Shown in pieces: positions 25,902 through 34,585 of a stretch of DNA of 64,000 bases. A program made the position numbers and the translations under genes. Source of the DNA: Streptomyces sp. I05A-00742 (GTDB lineage: Bacteria > Actinomycetota > Actinomycetes > Streptomycetales > Streptomycetaceae); NCBI RefSeq assembly GCF_013055795.1, contig NZ_JABETO010000019.1, positions 62,001 to 126,000 on the forward strand, written 5' to 3'. The notes below the pieces were generated by a model. That model had not been told where the DNA came from and ran no database searches. It saw only the letters and a list, made by a program, of their open reading frames with translations. The first letter of the stretch is position 1. Each line of letters starts with the position of its first letter.

Positions 25902-26032
25902 GAGACAGCAAGCGCCCGCACTCTGCAACCCTCCACTTCCCCACCCCCACCTGGCGCGCCTTCACCGAAGCGCTCGGCCCCGCCCCCACAGGCGGAGCCG
26001 AGCGCCCGCCCGTTCACCCGGCGCGGACCTGA
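25799..26032 (+). CDS. DUF397 protein
   Basis: The 77-residue protein starts at a GTG eight bases after GAGGAG. It has the family signature IEWRKSTYSGGDADCLEATSG, then VSIRDSKRP and WRAFTEAL near the end. DUF397 proteins are the usual partners of XRE/DUF5753 regulators. The gene overlaps the XRE gene by 103 bases in another frame, which is more than the few bases usually seen. It also overlaps the convergent gene's 3' end by 19 bases. Confidence 0.88.
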   Translation: MRTPRGIEWRKSTYSGGDADCLEATSGISGLVSIRDSKRPHSATLHFPTPTWRAFTEALGPAPTGGAERPPVHPART

Positions 26033-27477
26033 ATCAGCGTCGACGCCGACGTCTGGTTGCCGACGTGGAACGTCAGAGCCGTGTCCGCCGGCGCCGGCGC
26101 GTCCGGCAGGGCCTTCACCGCGACCCAGGCCGTGGATGTGGCGCCCTTGGCCCGGAGCGCGAGGTCGACGCCGTCGAAGACGAGGGACTGTTCGTCGGGC
26201 TGCAGGGTCCCGCTGTAGGCCGTTGTGCCGAAGTGTGCGTCCATGACGGTCAGCTGGTACCCGCCTTCGGAGACGAAGCGCAGCCCCCTGCCCTGGGGGA
26301 GGGTCACGCGGATCTTCTGGGGCGGTACGCCACCGTCCGCGTCCGTCCGGAGCTGGACGCCCGGGTAGCGGGTCTCTCCGTGGCGGGTCAGGGTGACCGG
26401 TGTGCCGCCGGGGGACACCGAGAACCGGGCGGTGGCCGCCCCGACCCTCAGGTCGACCTGCCCGTGCAGGTCCGTGCCGCGCAGTCGCGCGTAGATCTGC
26501 ATGGGCCCTTCCTGGGGGCCGGCCTGGAGGGTGCCGGCGGGAACGGTCAGCCAGCCGTCGCCGTCCGTCTTGCCGGGGTAGGTGAGGGGCGCCTGGCCGC
26601 CGTACGAGAAGTGGGAGCCGGTGGAGTGGGGTTCGAGGCGCAGGGTCACGTCCTGGGAGAAGAGGGGCTGGTTGGTCTCGTCGAGGAACCGTACGCGGAA
26701 GCTGTCGAAGGGGGTGTCCTTCGGGGCGGAGAGGGGGGCGTCGGCGGAGCTCGCCGGGTCGGTCCCGGAGATGCGGTAGTCGTGGACGGGCGCCGAGAGC
26801 CGTACCGAGACGCAGGCCAGCATGGTGCCGGTCCAGTAGCCGTCGCCGGTGTCGTCCGCGAAGGAGAGGTAGGCGTCGGGCGACTGGGCGATGAAGGACT
26901 TCTGGTACTGCTTCCACTGCCGCCGCCAGCTGCCGCCGGGGATCGGGTCGCGCCGTGCCTGGGGAATGACGACGTAGTCGTTGTCCAAGGGCTTGCCGCC
27001 GTCGCGGACCGTTCCGTCGCTGACGCTGTAGTACATGGTGGTGTAGTGCGGGTCCTCGTTGTACCAGGGGGAGCTGGCCCAGAAGGTGACGTCGTACTGT
27101 GCGCCGGTGATCAGCCCGGAGAGGTGCTGTCCGACGTATCCGTGGCGGCCGTTCCCGCGGCCGACCAGGTCGATCGCGTTGCTGCTGTCCACCTTGTCCT
27201 CCGCGTCGCTCTGGGCGAAGGAGTATTCGTGGTTGGTGACGTCGATGTAGTCGCCCGGGTTGCCGCCGGGCTGCCCGTTGGCGTTGCCGCTGCCGCCGTA
27301 GTCCCAGTAGACGAGGCGCGTGTTGTCCCCGCCGGCGGCGAGGGCCCGGCTGAAACCGCATTCGTCGGAGTTGAAGCGCGGTGCGGCCCTGAAGCCTCCG
27401 TCCTTCACCAGGTTCGGGTTTCCGTCGCCGGCGGGACCGGCGGCGGATTCCTTCTCCGAGGGGGTGTTCGACGTCAT
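26014..27477 (-). CDS. protein with lectin-like N-part and one copy of the repeated 140-residue domain
   Basis: The 487-residue protein has no signal peptide. Residues 20-210 (NLVKDGGFRAAP, GDYIDVTNHEYSFAQ, LITGAQYDVTFWASSPWYNE) resemble DUF642/galactose-binding beta-sandwiches. A middle part (about 240-350) looks Ig-like (FDSFRVRFLDETNQPL, YPGKTDGDGWLTVPAGTLQ). Residues 352-487 (FSVSPGGTP, RYPGVQLRTDADGGVPPQ, VTLPQGRGLRF, TSTAWVAVKA) are homologous to both halves of the first gene of this operon. I do not know the domain. A GGAGG precedes the ATG. It is the last gene after the glycosyltransferase, 61 bases away. Confidence 0.75.
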   Translation of the reverse strand: MTSNTPSEKESAAGPAGDGNPNLVKDGGFRAAPRFNSDECGFSRALAAGGDNTRLVYWDYGGSGNANGQPGGNPGDYIDVTNHEYSFAQSDAEDKVDSSNAIDLVGRGNGRHGYVGQHLSGLITGAQYDVTFWASSPWYNEDPHYTTMYYSVSDGTVRDGGKPLDNDYVVIPQARRDPIPGGSWRRQWKQYQKSFIAQSPDAYLSFADDTGDGYWTGTMLACVSVRLSAPVHDYRISGTDPASSADAPLSAPKDTPFDSFRVRFLDETNQPLFSQDVTLRLEPHSTGSHFSYGGQAPLTYPGKTDGDGWLTVPAGTLQAGPQEGPMQIYARLRGTDLHGQVDLRVGAATARFSVSPGGTPVTLTRHGETRYPGVQLRTDADGGVPPQKIRVTLPQGRGLRFVSEGGYQLTVMDAHFGTTAYSGTLQPDEQSLVFDGVDLALRAKGATSTAWVAVKALPDAPAPADTALTFHVGNQTSASTLIQVRAG

Positions 27478-27538
27478 GGAGATCCTCCTTCGCTGGGGAG
27501 CGTGGGCAATCTCTGTTTCTGTTCGGTGATGCGGTGGT

Positions 27539-28675
27539 TCACCGTGCGGAGAGGGGCACGGATGCCGCGGGCGGGCCCGCCACCCGGAACGACCGCCGGC
27601 GCCGGGCGTCGTACAGCGACTCGACGGCCTCGCACCAGAGGTCGAGGTCAGGGGTCGCGCTCAGTTCGTCGGAACGGGCCTTGGCCCGGCGGGAGGCGCG
27701 TTCCCAGTTCACCGGGTCCCTGAGGGATTTCAGCGCGTGCATCCACGCGTGGAGGTCGTCACGGTAGGCGAAGATGCCCGCGTCGCCGAGGGATTCGACC
27801 AGCCCGGGGGTGGGATGGGCGATGACGGGAATTCCGGACGCCATCGCCTCCACCGCGACGCGTCCCCACGATTCGTACAGGCTCGGCATGAGCATCACGC
27901 GCGACCGGTTGTAGACGTGGGTGCGCATGTCGTTCCCGGGGACGCCATTGACGACTTCGCAGTTGGGCAGCTGCATCGGCGGCAGGACCTGGGTGCCGTA
28001 GGAGCCCTTGACGCCCAGGAAGTCCCAGTCGGGTGTCCAGGCGGCGACCTGCCAGAAGATGTCGCCGCCCTTGTCGGGATTGAGGTTGACGAGGGTCGCG
28101 CGGTCGCCCGGTTGCGTCCGGTAGTCCTCCGCGATGACCGGGGGGCGGACGACGATCGTGCGCCCCGGCAGGAATTCGGCGGGATAGCGCGCGTAGTGGA
28201 TCTCGCCGTCCCGCCGGATCCATTCGCTGTTGTAGACGACGAGGTCGGCTCCGGCCGCGTTGTGGTAACTCGTGGCGAAATTGTCGTGGCAGATCACGAT
28301 CACGGGTATCTGGCGGGCCTTGGCGAGACCGGACACGAGAGGAACGTTTTCGAAATGGGACAGGAGAACGTCCGCGCTCTGCGCCTCGGTGGCGAATTCG
28401 GTGCCCTCCTGGTACGGAACGACGCGCACTCCGTCGATCTCGTAGCTCTTCTCGATGGTTCCGGGATGGGACAGCCAGACGGTGACCCGGTGGCCGCGTT
28501 CGCTCAGGGGGCGGAGCATCGAGTGCAGCATCCACTCGGATCCCGCGTTGTGGGCCGGGGGATATCCGTACACCCGGGCCGTGATGGACATGCTCCGCGT
28601 CCGGACGGGCGTGGCCGGGCGGGGCGGGCGGGGTGCCACCGCGTCCACGTGCTGGTGCTCCTTCCGCATGGTCAC
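27539..28675 (-). CDS. GT4-family glycosyltransferase
   Basis: The protein is about 378 residues. The N-terminal half has AHNAGSEWMLHSMLRPLSERGHRVTVWLS (acceptor side). The C-terminal half has TLVNLNPDKGGDIFWQVA and the nucleotide-sugar motif MLMPSLYESWGRVAVEAMASGIPVIAH, whose two Glu residues are spaced as in GT4 retaining enzymes. The GTG start overlaps the upstream stop (GTGA); an ATG six bases on is possible. It stands between two genes that share an unrecognised domain, so it may glycosylate them or a common partner. Donor sugar unknown. Confidence 0.88.
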   Translation of the reverse strand: MTMRKEHQHVDAVAPRPPRPATPVRTRSMSITARVYGYPPAHNAGSEWMLHSMLRPLSERGHRVTVWLSHPGTIEKSYEIDGVRVVPYQEGTEFATEAQSADVLLSHFENVPLVSGLAKARQIPVIVICHDNFATSYHNAAGADLVVYNSEWIRRDGEIHYARYPAEFLPGRTIVVRPPVIAEDYRTQPGDRATLVNLNPDKGGDIFWQVAAWTPDWDFLGVKGSYGTQVLPPMQLPNCEVVNGVPGNDMRTHVYNRSRVMLMPSLYESWGRVAVEAMASGIPVIAHPTPGLVESLGDAGIFAYRDDLHAWMHALKSLRDPVNWERASRRAKARSDELSATPDLDLWCEAVESLYDARRRRSFRVAGPPAASVPLSAR

Positions 28676-29586
28676 CAGGTCCGCGCGTCCACGTCGACGG
28701 GCGTGGAGAGCGAGGTGCGGACGCCCACACAGAAAGTCAGGGCCGTCGATTCCTTCGGCTCCGCCGGAACACCGGCCGTCGCCTTCACGGCGACCCAGAC
28801 CGTGGACGTCGTTCCCTTTCCCGACAGGAAAAGATTGACGCCCGGGAAAATGAGGGCCTGCCCGTCCGCCGCCGCGTGCCCGGGGAAGGGGTGCGTCGTT
28901 CCGTGGGTGTCCTGCACGGTCAGCAGGCAGTGGGAGCCGCCCTCGGCGTTGAACCGCAGGCCCTTTCCCCGGGGGAGGGTGACGTAGACGTCCTGCGGGG
29001 GGACCGTGCCGTCGTCGTCGGCCCGTACGCGTACGCCCGGGTAGCCGACCGGGTGGTCGCGGTCCAGCGTCACGTCGGGCGGGCCTCCGGGGGAGACGGA
29101 GAAGGGAATGTCGTCCACGACGCGGACAAGTGTGGAGGGAGATGTTCGGTCACCCACGCAGAAGAGCAGTTCCGTGCTTCCCGGCAAGGCGTTGTCGGAA
29201 GCCGTCACCGCCACCCAGGCCGCGGATTTCGCTCCCTTTCCCGGCAGGGCCGGGTCGACGTTCTGGAAGGTGAGGGACCGCCCGTCCGGCGACAGGGTCC
29301 CGGGATATGGGGTCGCGGTCCCGTGGGCGCCCAGCACGGTCAGCAGACAATTCGGGCCGCTCTCGGGGAAGAACTCCAGGCCCTTTCCCCGGGGGAGGGC
29401 GACGTAGACGTCCTGCGGTAACACCGGGCCGTCGCCTCCGGCTTCGAGCCGTACTCCCGGGTAGCCGGATTCGCCGGCGAGGGCGAGCACCACGTCGGGC
29501 GGTCCGCCCGGCGTGACCGTGAACGGTGCGGTGGGGCGGTCACCGGGGGCCGGGCCGTCGGCGGGCGTGGACTGGACAGCGGGCAC
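28672..29586 (-). CDS. tandem two-domain protein of unknown family (TTA codon)
   Basis: The 304-residue protein is two copies of one domain, residues 21-156 and 161-299, aligned at a 140-residue offset (PFTVTPGGPPDV and PFSVSPGGPPDV, GYPGVR, LPQDVYVALPRGKGL and PPQDVYVTLPRGKGL, WVAV, FCVG). Each has one or two Cys (NCLLTV/HCLLTV, LFCVG/TFCVG). There is no signal peptide. A third copy closes the last gene of this operon. Leu56 is encoded by TTA (29419-29421), implying bldA control. Start GTG follows GAGAGGAACGCCGCT. The fold is probably a beta-sandwich; function unknown. Confidence 0.78.
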   Translation of the reverse strand: MPAVQSTPADGPAPGDRPTAPFTVTPGGPPDVVLALAGESGYPGVRLEAGGDGPVLPQDVYVALPRGKGLEFFPESGPNCLLTVLGAHGTATPYPGTLSPDGRSLTFQNVDPALPGKGAKSAAWVAVTASDNALPGSTELLFCVGDRTSPSTLVRVVDDIPFSVSPGGPPDVTLDRDHPVGYPGVRVRADDDGTVPPQDVYVTLPRGKGLRFNAEGGSHCLLTVQDTHGTTHPFPGHAAADGQALIFPGVNLFLSGKGTTSTVWVAVKATAGVPAEPKESTALTFCVGVRTSLSTPVDVDARTW

Positions 29587-30146
29587 AGCGGCGTTCCTCT
29601 CTCTTGGGCAGCACTCACTACGGAAAGCGGGGAGAACAGCGGGGAGTTCGCTCGGGAGGGTGTGGACGACGCGGCGGCCGGCGGGTGTCCGGGAGGAGTC
29701 AGGTGGAATGTCGGCGCGCGTGCAGCATTGCCCTCCCCCGAGGCCCGGACGTCAACTGCGATGTCTCGGTCTTGACCGTGTCCGCATATCAACCTTCCCG
29801 GCTTCGTGTGCAGCGGGACAAGGATTGATGTGGCATTCGCCGCGTCGAACAAGGCTGACCCGGAGCTCACCTTTGCGAAAGGGGGGCGTCACGTAAAAAA
29901 ATTGTTCCCTGCCATATGGGCGGCTTACCGGCCTCCGCATCGGTCGGCGCATCCGCCACGCATGTGCCAGGAGCAAACAGCAGAGCTCCGTCACCCGTCC
30001 CACCGTGCGCCTGCGCCTCATCGCTGCCCAAGGCATGACGGGCCGGAGCGGTCCATGATGGCCGGGACCGGCGGGACCGGAACAGGCCAGCTCCCAGGTG
30101 CCGGGCGGGCAGGAATCACGAGGTCGCGGCCCGTGTTGCACCCACT
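29587..30146. promoter_or_regulatory. divergent upstream region
   Basis: This 560-bp gap lies between the unknown-domain operon (minus) and the LLM oxidoreductase (plus). It has a lower-GC island near 29870-29925 (TTTGCGAAAGGGGG, CACGTAAAAAAATTGTTCCC, GCCATATGGG) and TCTTGACCGTGTCCGCATAT near 29768. These are the most promoter-like stretches. No coding segment with convincing codon bias is visible. Confidence 0.4.
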
Positions 30147-31175
30147 GTGAGTGCCGCCGACCCCACCCCGACATCCGTTCCGCTTTCCGTCCCCCTCTCC
30201 GTCCTCGACCGCTCCCGCACCCGGCAGGGACGGGACCCCGGAGAGGCGCTGCGCGACACCGTCCGCTTCGCGCGGGAGGCCGAGGCGCTCGGCTACCACC
30301 GGTTCTGGGTCTCGGAGCACCACAGTGTGCCCGGCGTGGCCGGATCCGCCCCCACCGTGCTCGCGTCCGCCGTCGCCGCCGCCACCTCGCGGATCCGCGT
30401 CGGCACCGGCGGCGTCATGCTGCCCAACCACCGGCCGTTCGTCGTCGCGGAGCAGTTCGGGGTGCTGGAGTCGCTGTTCCCCGGACGGATCGACATGGGC
30501 CTCGGCCGGTCCGTGGGGTTCACCGACGGCATCCGGCGGGCGCTGGGCGTCGGCAAGGAGGCCATGGGGGACTTCGAGGAGCGGCTCGCCGAGCTGGCGG
30601 AGTGGTTCGCGGGCGGGGCGTCCGCCCATCCGCAGGTACATGCCCGGCCGGCGGAGGGGCTGCGGGTCCCGCTGTTCGTCCTCGCCAACGACGCGGGCGC
30701 GGACATCGCCGCGCGGGCCGGGGCCGCTCTGGTGATCGGCGGGCTGCGCGGCGACGACGCCATGGTGGACGCCGTCGAGCGGTACCGGAAGGCGTTCCGT
30801 CCTTCCGCCGGGCGCACCGAGCCGTACGTCGTCGTCGCAGGCAACGTCGCCGTCGCGGACACCGCCGAAGAGGCCCGCCGGCTCCTCGTCCCCGAGGCCT
30901 GGGCGCTGGCCCACTCCCGTACCCACGGCGTCTTCCCGCCCCTCGCCCCGGCCGAGGAGACCGAGGCCCGGACGATGACCGACCGCGAACGCGGCTACTA
31001 CGAAGCGGCGTTGCGCGGGCACGTCCACGGCACCGAGGCGCAGGTCGCGACGGAACTCGCCGCGCTCGTGGACCGCACGGGCGCGGACGAGGTGCTGGTC
31101 ACCACCAGCACTTTCGACCGCGCCGCACTGCTGGACTCGTACCGGCGGCTGGCACGGGTGGCCGGGGGGAGTTGA
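30147..31175 (+). CDS. LLM-class flavin-dependent oxidoreductase
   Basis: The 342-residue luciferase-like TIM barrel contains FAREAEALGYHRFWVSEHHSVPGVAGSAPTVLASAVAAATSRIRVGTGGVMLPNHRPFVVAEQFGVLESLFPGRIDMGLGRS. It is the MsnO8-type subgroup lacking the long insertion of F420-dependent members. It likely binds FMN and acts as a monooxygenase. The GTG start has no strong ribosome site. It is monocistronic and ends in a palindromic repeat. Confidence 0.88.
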   Translation: MSAADPTPTSVPLSVPLSVLDRSRTRQGRDPGEALRDTVRFAREAEALGYHRFWVSEHHSVPGVAGSAPTVLASAVAAATSRIRVGTGGVMLPNHRPFVVAEQFGVLESLFPGRIDMGLGRSVGFTDGIRRALGVGKEAMGDFEERLAELAEWFAGGASAHPQVHARPAEGLRVPLFVLANDAGADIAARAGAALVIGGLRGDDAMVDAVERYRKAFRPSAGRTEPYVVVAGNVAVADTAEEARRLLVPEAWALAHSRTHGVFPPLAPAEETEARTMTDRERGYYEAALRGHVHGTEAQVATELAALVDRTGADEVLVTTSTFDRAALLDSYRRLARVAGGS

Positions 31176-31177
31176 GG

Positions 31178-31262
31178 GTGCCCCGGTCCCTCCCTTTCAC
31201 CGTTTCTTGCGGGGGCAAGCCCCCGCATCCCCCGAAACGCCGGACGGGCCGGGGGGCAGGGG
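31178..31262. repeat. palindromic mosaic repeat, copy 3
   Basis: It contains GTGCCCCGGTCCCTCCC, the core CCCTTTCACCGTTTCT in reversed orientation, a perfect hairpin GCGGGGGC-AA-GCCCCCGC and only half of the CGCCGGACGGGC stem. It lies between two convergent genes. Confidence 0.75.
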
Positions 31263-31268
31263 ACGCCG

Positions 31269-32504
31269 TCAGAGCGCCTGCGCCGCCGGCTTGACCAGGT
31301 CGCGGACCGTCTTGGACTTCACGTACTCGCCGATGGCGGTCATCTCCCACTCGCCCGAGTACTGGCGGATGAACTTGCACATCAGTACGCCCGTTTTGGG
31401 CTCCGAGCCTGTGAGGTCGAAGCGGACGAGTTCCTCGCCGGTCTGCCCGTCCATCAGGCGGCAGTACGCCTTGGCGACGTTTGTGAACTTCTGGCCGCTG
31501 TAGGAGCTGACGGTGAAGACGAGGCCGGTGACCTCGGGCGGCAGGCCGCCGAGGTGGACGGTGATGGTCTCGTCGTCGCCGGAGCCGGCGCCGGTGAGGT
31601 TGTCGCCGGAGTGCTGGACGGTGCCGCCGAGGATCATCAGCTTGCCGAAGTAGCAGGAGTCGATCATGTTGCGCTGGGGGCCGAAGGCGATGACCGAGGC
31701 GTCCAGGTCGATGGCGCGGGCGCCGAAGGCGGGCTCCCAGCCGAGGCCCATGCGCACGGACTGGGTGAGCGGACGGCCGCCCTTGACGAGGGAGACGGTC
31801 TGGTTCTTCTGGAGGCTCACCCGGCCCTTGTCCAGGTTGATCTTCCCGGGCGCGCCCGTGGCGGGTGCGGGCGGCGCGGGCGGGGCCGGGGGAGCGCCGA
31901 ACGCCCCGGCGGGCGCGGGCGGTGCCGGGGGTGCGGGCGGGGCCATCGGCGCGGCGGCCGGAGCGGGCGGTGTGATCGGGGCGGCGGCCGGAGCCGGAGC
32001 CGGCTCCTCGACGCTCACGCCGAAGTCCGTGGCGATGCCGGCCAGGCCGTTGGCGTACCCCTGGCCGACCGCGCGCACCTTCCAGACGCCGTTGCGCCGG
32101 TAGACCTCGACGACGACGAGGGCCGTCTCGGAGCCGAGTCTCGGCGGCGTGAAGGTGGCCAGGGGCGCGCCGGTGGCGGTGTCGCGGACAGTCGCGGTGG
32201 GTTCGGTGCCGGCGAAGGTGGTGCCGGGGGCGTCCAGGCTCGCGGTGACGACGATCTTCTCGATGCCGGCGGGGACGGCGGTGGTGTCGACGGTGATCGA
32301 GTCGGGGGTGCCCGCCGTCCCGGCGCGGTGGGTCACGCCGGGGCCCGCGGGCTGGTTGTAGAAGACGAAGTCGTCGTCGGAGCGCACCTTGCCGTCGGCG
32401 GTGAGCAGCAGGCCCGAGACGTCGAGCCGCGCGGGGGCGGCGACGTCCACCGTCACACGGGTGACGGAGAGCGGGATGTTCGAGCCGGGGGTCATAGCGG
32501 TCAT
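31269..32504 (-). CDS. double TerD-domain protein with Pro/Ala linker
   Basis: The 411-residue protein has one TerD-like domain at about residues 1-170 (GSNIPLSVTRVTVDV, SDDDFVFYNQP, VVVEVYRRNGVWKVRAVGQGYANGLAGIATDFGV). A linker of PAPAAAPITPPAP and APPAPPAPPAP type spans about 170-228. The second TerD domain (about 229-411) has NLDKGRVSLQKNQTVSLVKGG, IDLDASVIAFG and EWEMTAIGEYVKSKTVRDLV. TerD domains bind calcium and belong to tellurite/chemical-stress systems. No other ter genes are nearby, so it acts outside a full ter cluster. Confidence 0.9.
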   Translation of the reverse strand: MTAMTPGSNIPLSVTRVTVDVAAPARLDVSGLLLTADGKVRSDDDFVFYNQPAGPGVTHRAGTAGTPDSITVDTTAVPAGIEKIVVTASLDAPGTTFAGTEPTATVRDTATGAPLATFTPPRLGSETALVVVEVYRRNGVWKVRAVGQGYANGLAGIATDFGVSVEEPAPAPAAAPITPPAPAAAPMAPPAPPAPPAPAGAFGAPPAPPAPPAPATGAPGKINLDKGRVSLQKNQTVSLVKGGRPLTQSVRMGLGWEPAFGARAIDLDASVIAFGPQRNMIDSCYFGKLMILGGTVQHSGDNLTGAGSGDDETITVHLGGLPPEVTGLVFTVSSYSGQKFTNVAKAYCRLMDGQTGEELVRFDLTGSEPKTGVLMCKFIRQYSGEWEMTAIGEYVKSKTVRDLVKPAAQAL

Positions 32505-32574
32505 GATCGGTTCAACGCACGACAGGGCTTTACGGTTCCATGACCCGCGGTTCCGTTTCCCGGCTCCCCGTGGG

Positions 32575-33249
32575 TTACGACGGGGACACGAAGCCCGTCT
32601 CGTACGCGGCCACGACGGCCTGGGTCCGGTCCCGCACCCCCAGTTTGGCGAGCACCCCGGCCACGTACGTCTTGACCGTCGCCGCCCCCAGGAAGAGCCG
32701 CTCCGCGATCTCCGCGTTGGACAGGCCCGCCGCCATCAGCCGCAGCACCTCCGCCTCGCGGTCGGAGAGCCGGGCCCGCAGCCGGTCCGCCTCGGCCCGG
32801 GTGGCGCGCTCCCCGGCGTAGGCGGCGGCCAGGGAGCGTACGGCCGACGGGAAGAGCAGCGAGTCGCTGCGGGCCACCAGCCGGACCGCGTCGATCAGTT
32901 CGTCCGCTCCCGCCCGTTTGAGGAGGAATCCGGAGGCGCCGGCGCGCAGGGCGTCGTAGACGTAGCTGTCGTTCTCGAAGGTGGTGACGACGATGATCCG
33001 CGGCGGCTCGTCCATGGCCGACAGGATCTGCTCGGTGGCCCGGATGCCGTCGACCTGGGGCATCCGGACGTCCATCAGCACGATGTCCGGGCGCAGGGAA
33101 CGGGTGACGGACAGGGCCTCGGCGCCGGTCGTGGCCTCGCCGACGACCTCCAGGTCGGGTTCGGCGTTCAGGATGGAGCACAGGGCCGTGCGGACCATCC
33201 GTTCGTCGTCGGCGACGACGATGCGCAGCGGGGTGGCTTCGGTGGTCAC
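32575..33249 (-). CDS. NarL/LuxR-type response regulator
   Basis: The 224-residue protein has a receiver domain (RIVVADDERMVRTAL, phospho-acceptor Asp in PDIVLMDVRMPQVDG, IIVVTTFENDSYVYDALRAGASGFLLKR). The LuxR helix-turn-helix is LSDREAEVLRLMAAGLSNAEIAERLFLGAATVKTYVAGVLAKLGVRDRTQAVV. Its GTG start overlaps the stop of the histidine kinase gene (GTGA). Together they form a two-component system of unknown signal. Confidence 0.93.
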   Translation of the reverse strand: MTTEATPLRIVVADDERMVRTALCSILNAEPDLEVVGEATTGAEALSVTRSLRPDIVLMDVRMPQVDGIRATEQILSAMDEPPRIIVVTTFENDSYVYDALRAGASGFLLKRAGADELIDAVRLVARSDSLLFPSAVRSLAAAYAGERATRAEADRLRARLSDREAEVLRLMAAGLSNAEIAERLFLGAATVKTYVAGVLAKLGVRDRTQAVVAAYETGFVSPS

Positions 33250-34517
33250 CGGGCGCCACCGCTCAGCGGCAGGCGCACGGACAGCCGCCAGACGCCGTCC
33301 CGCGCGCCCGCGGTGCTGCTGCCGCGCAGCAGCCGGGCGCGCTCGGCGATGCCGTTCAGCCCGCGGCCTCCGCCGCCGCGAGTGCGGGCGGGGGTGTGCC
33401 CGACGGGGTTCTCCACAGTGACCTCCAGGGTCTCGGTGTCGGTGGTGACGCACAGCCGCACGGGCACCGGGCCCGCGTGGCGCAGGGCGTTGGACAGGCC
33501 CTCCTGCACGATCCGGTACGCCTCGCGGGAGACGACGGGCGGCAGGGACGCCAGCCCCTCCGGCGCGGTCAGGACGACCGTGCCGCCCGCCGCCCGGGTG
33601 CGGTCCAGCAGCGTGTCCAGGTCGGCCAGGGTCGGCGCGGGGGCGGCGGAGGCGGGGCCGTCCTCGCGCAGCAGGCCGAGGACGGTGTCGAGTTCGCCGA
33701 CGGCGTCGCGCGTGGTCTCCTCGATCGCGGTGAGCGCCTGCCGGGCGAACTCCGGGTCGCTGCCGAGGACCCGGCGGGCGGCGCTGGCCTGGAGGAGCAC
33801 CGCGCTCAGCGCGTGCCCGACCGAGTCGTGCAGCTCGCGGGCGAGCCGGTTGCGCATCGCCAGCTCCTGGGCCCGCCGTTCGGCCGCCGCCAGCCGGTCC
33901 GAGGCCGTCGGGCCGAGGAGGGCGGGCGCGCAGCGGGCCAGCAGGCCGCCGGCCGCCCACGAGGTGACCGCGAGCAGCGCGAGCAGCGCCAGTCCGGCGA
34001 GCGGGGCCAGCAACGGCAGCAACGGGCCGCCGAGGACCTCGAACCAGGGCTGCCGGCCGGGTGCCTCCGGGTTCATCAGCGGCATCAGGCACAGCGCGAC
34101 GGCGGCGGGCGGCGCGGCAAGCGACATGCCGCTGACGAGACCGCCCAGCATGAGGTGCAGGGTGAAGTAGAGCGCGGGGCGTCCGCGTTCGGCCAGGGTG
34201 CGGGCGGGGCCGGTGGCGAGCTCGCCCTCCGGGATGCCGCACAGGGCGCGCGCGGTCGTGCTCTCCAGCGGCCGGATCAGCGGGAACAGCAGCGCCGAGA
34301 GGGCGGCCAGCGGGAGCGCCCCGGCGAAGGTCGTGATCTGCGTGACGGGAGAGAGGAACAGGTTGTTGCCCCCGCCGTGCCGGACGAGCGAGAGGAGCAC
34401 GTTCGCCAGCAGGAAGTAGGGCATCACCAGGGCACCGCCGATCAGCAGGTGCACCCAGCGCAGCCGCGCACGGCGGCTCAGCACGGCGCGCGGGCCCGGC
34501 CGGGAGCCGCGCGTCAC
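33246..34517 (-). CDS. histidine kinase (HisKA_3 type)
   Basis: The protein is about 423 residues from a GTG (VTRGSRPGPRAVL). It has four or so membrane helices in two groups (about 22-85 and 120-210), then the phospho-acceptor RNRLARELHDSVGHALSAVLLQASAARR. An ATPase domain follows with EAYRIVQEGLSNALRHAGP and GRGLNGIAERARLLRG. The start is uncertain: no ribosome site is seen, but the GTG overlaps the stop of a short leader frame, which could couple translation. Confidence 0.88.
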   Translation of the reverse strand: MTRGSRPGPRAVLSRRARLRWVHLLIGGALVMPYFLLANVLLSLVRHGGGNNLFLSPVTQITTFAGALPLAALSALLFPLIRPLESTTARALCGIPEGELATGPARTLAERGRPALYFTLHLMLGGLVSGMSLAAPPAAVALCLMPLMNPEAPGRQPWFEVLGGPLLPLLAPLAGLALLALLAVTSWAAGGLLARCAPALLGPTASDRLAAAERRAQELAMRNRLARELHDSVGHALSAVLLQASAARRVLGSDPEFARQALTAIEETTRDAVGELDTVLGLLREDGPASAAPAPTLADLDTLLDRTRAAGGTVVLTAPEGLASLPPVVSREAYRIVQEGLSNALRHAGPVPVRLCVTTDTETLEVTVENPVGHTPARTRGGGGRGLNGIAERARLLRGSSTAGARDGVWRLSVRLPLSGGAR

Positions 34518-34585
34518 GGCGCGGTACGGGCGTGCGGAAGCGCGTGCGCGCGGGGCGGCGCGCCGGCCGGCGGTCTGTCGATCAT
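34514..34585 (-). CDS. possible 23-residue leader peptide for the kinase
   Basis: An ATG-led frame, MIDRPPAGAPPRAHALPHA plus four residues, ends in TGA that overlaps the kinase GTG as GTGA. It has no ribosome site of its own. The overlap resembles the gene junctions elsewhere in this operon. It may be a translated leader or chance. Confidence 0.25.
   Translation of the reverse strand: MIDRPPAGAPPRAHALPHARTAP

Noticed and set aside
28633-29421. Plus-strand repetitive frame opposite the two-domain protein
   Set aside because: The repetition is only the antisense image of the duplicated domain; codon bias favours the minus strand.
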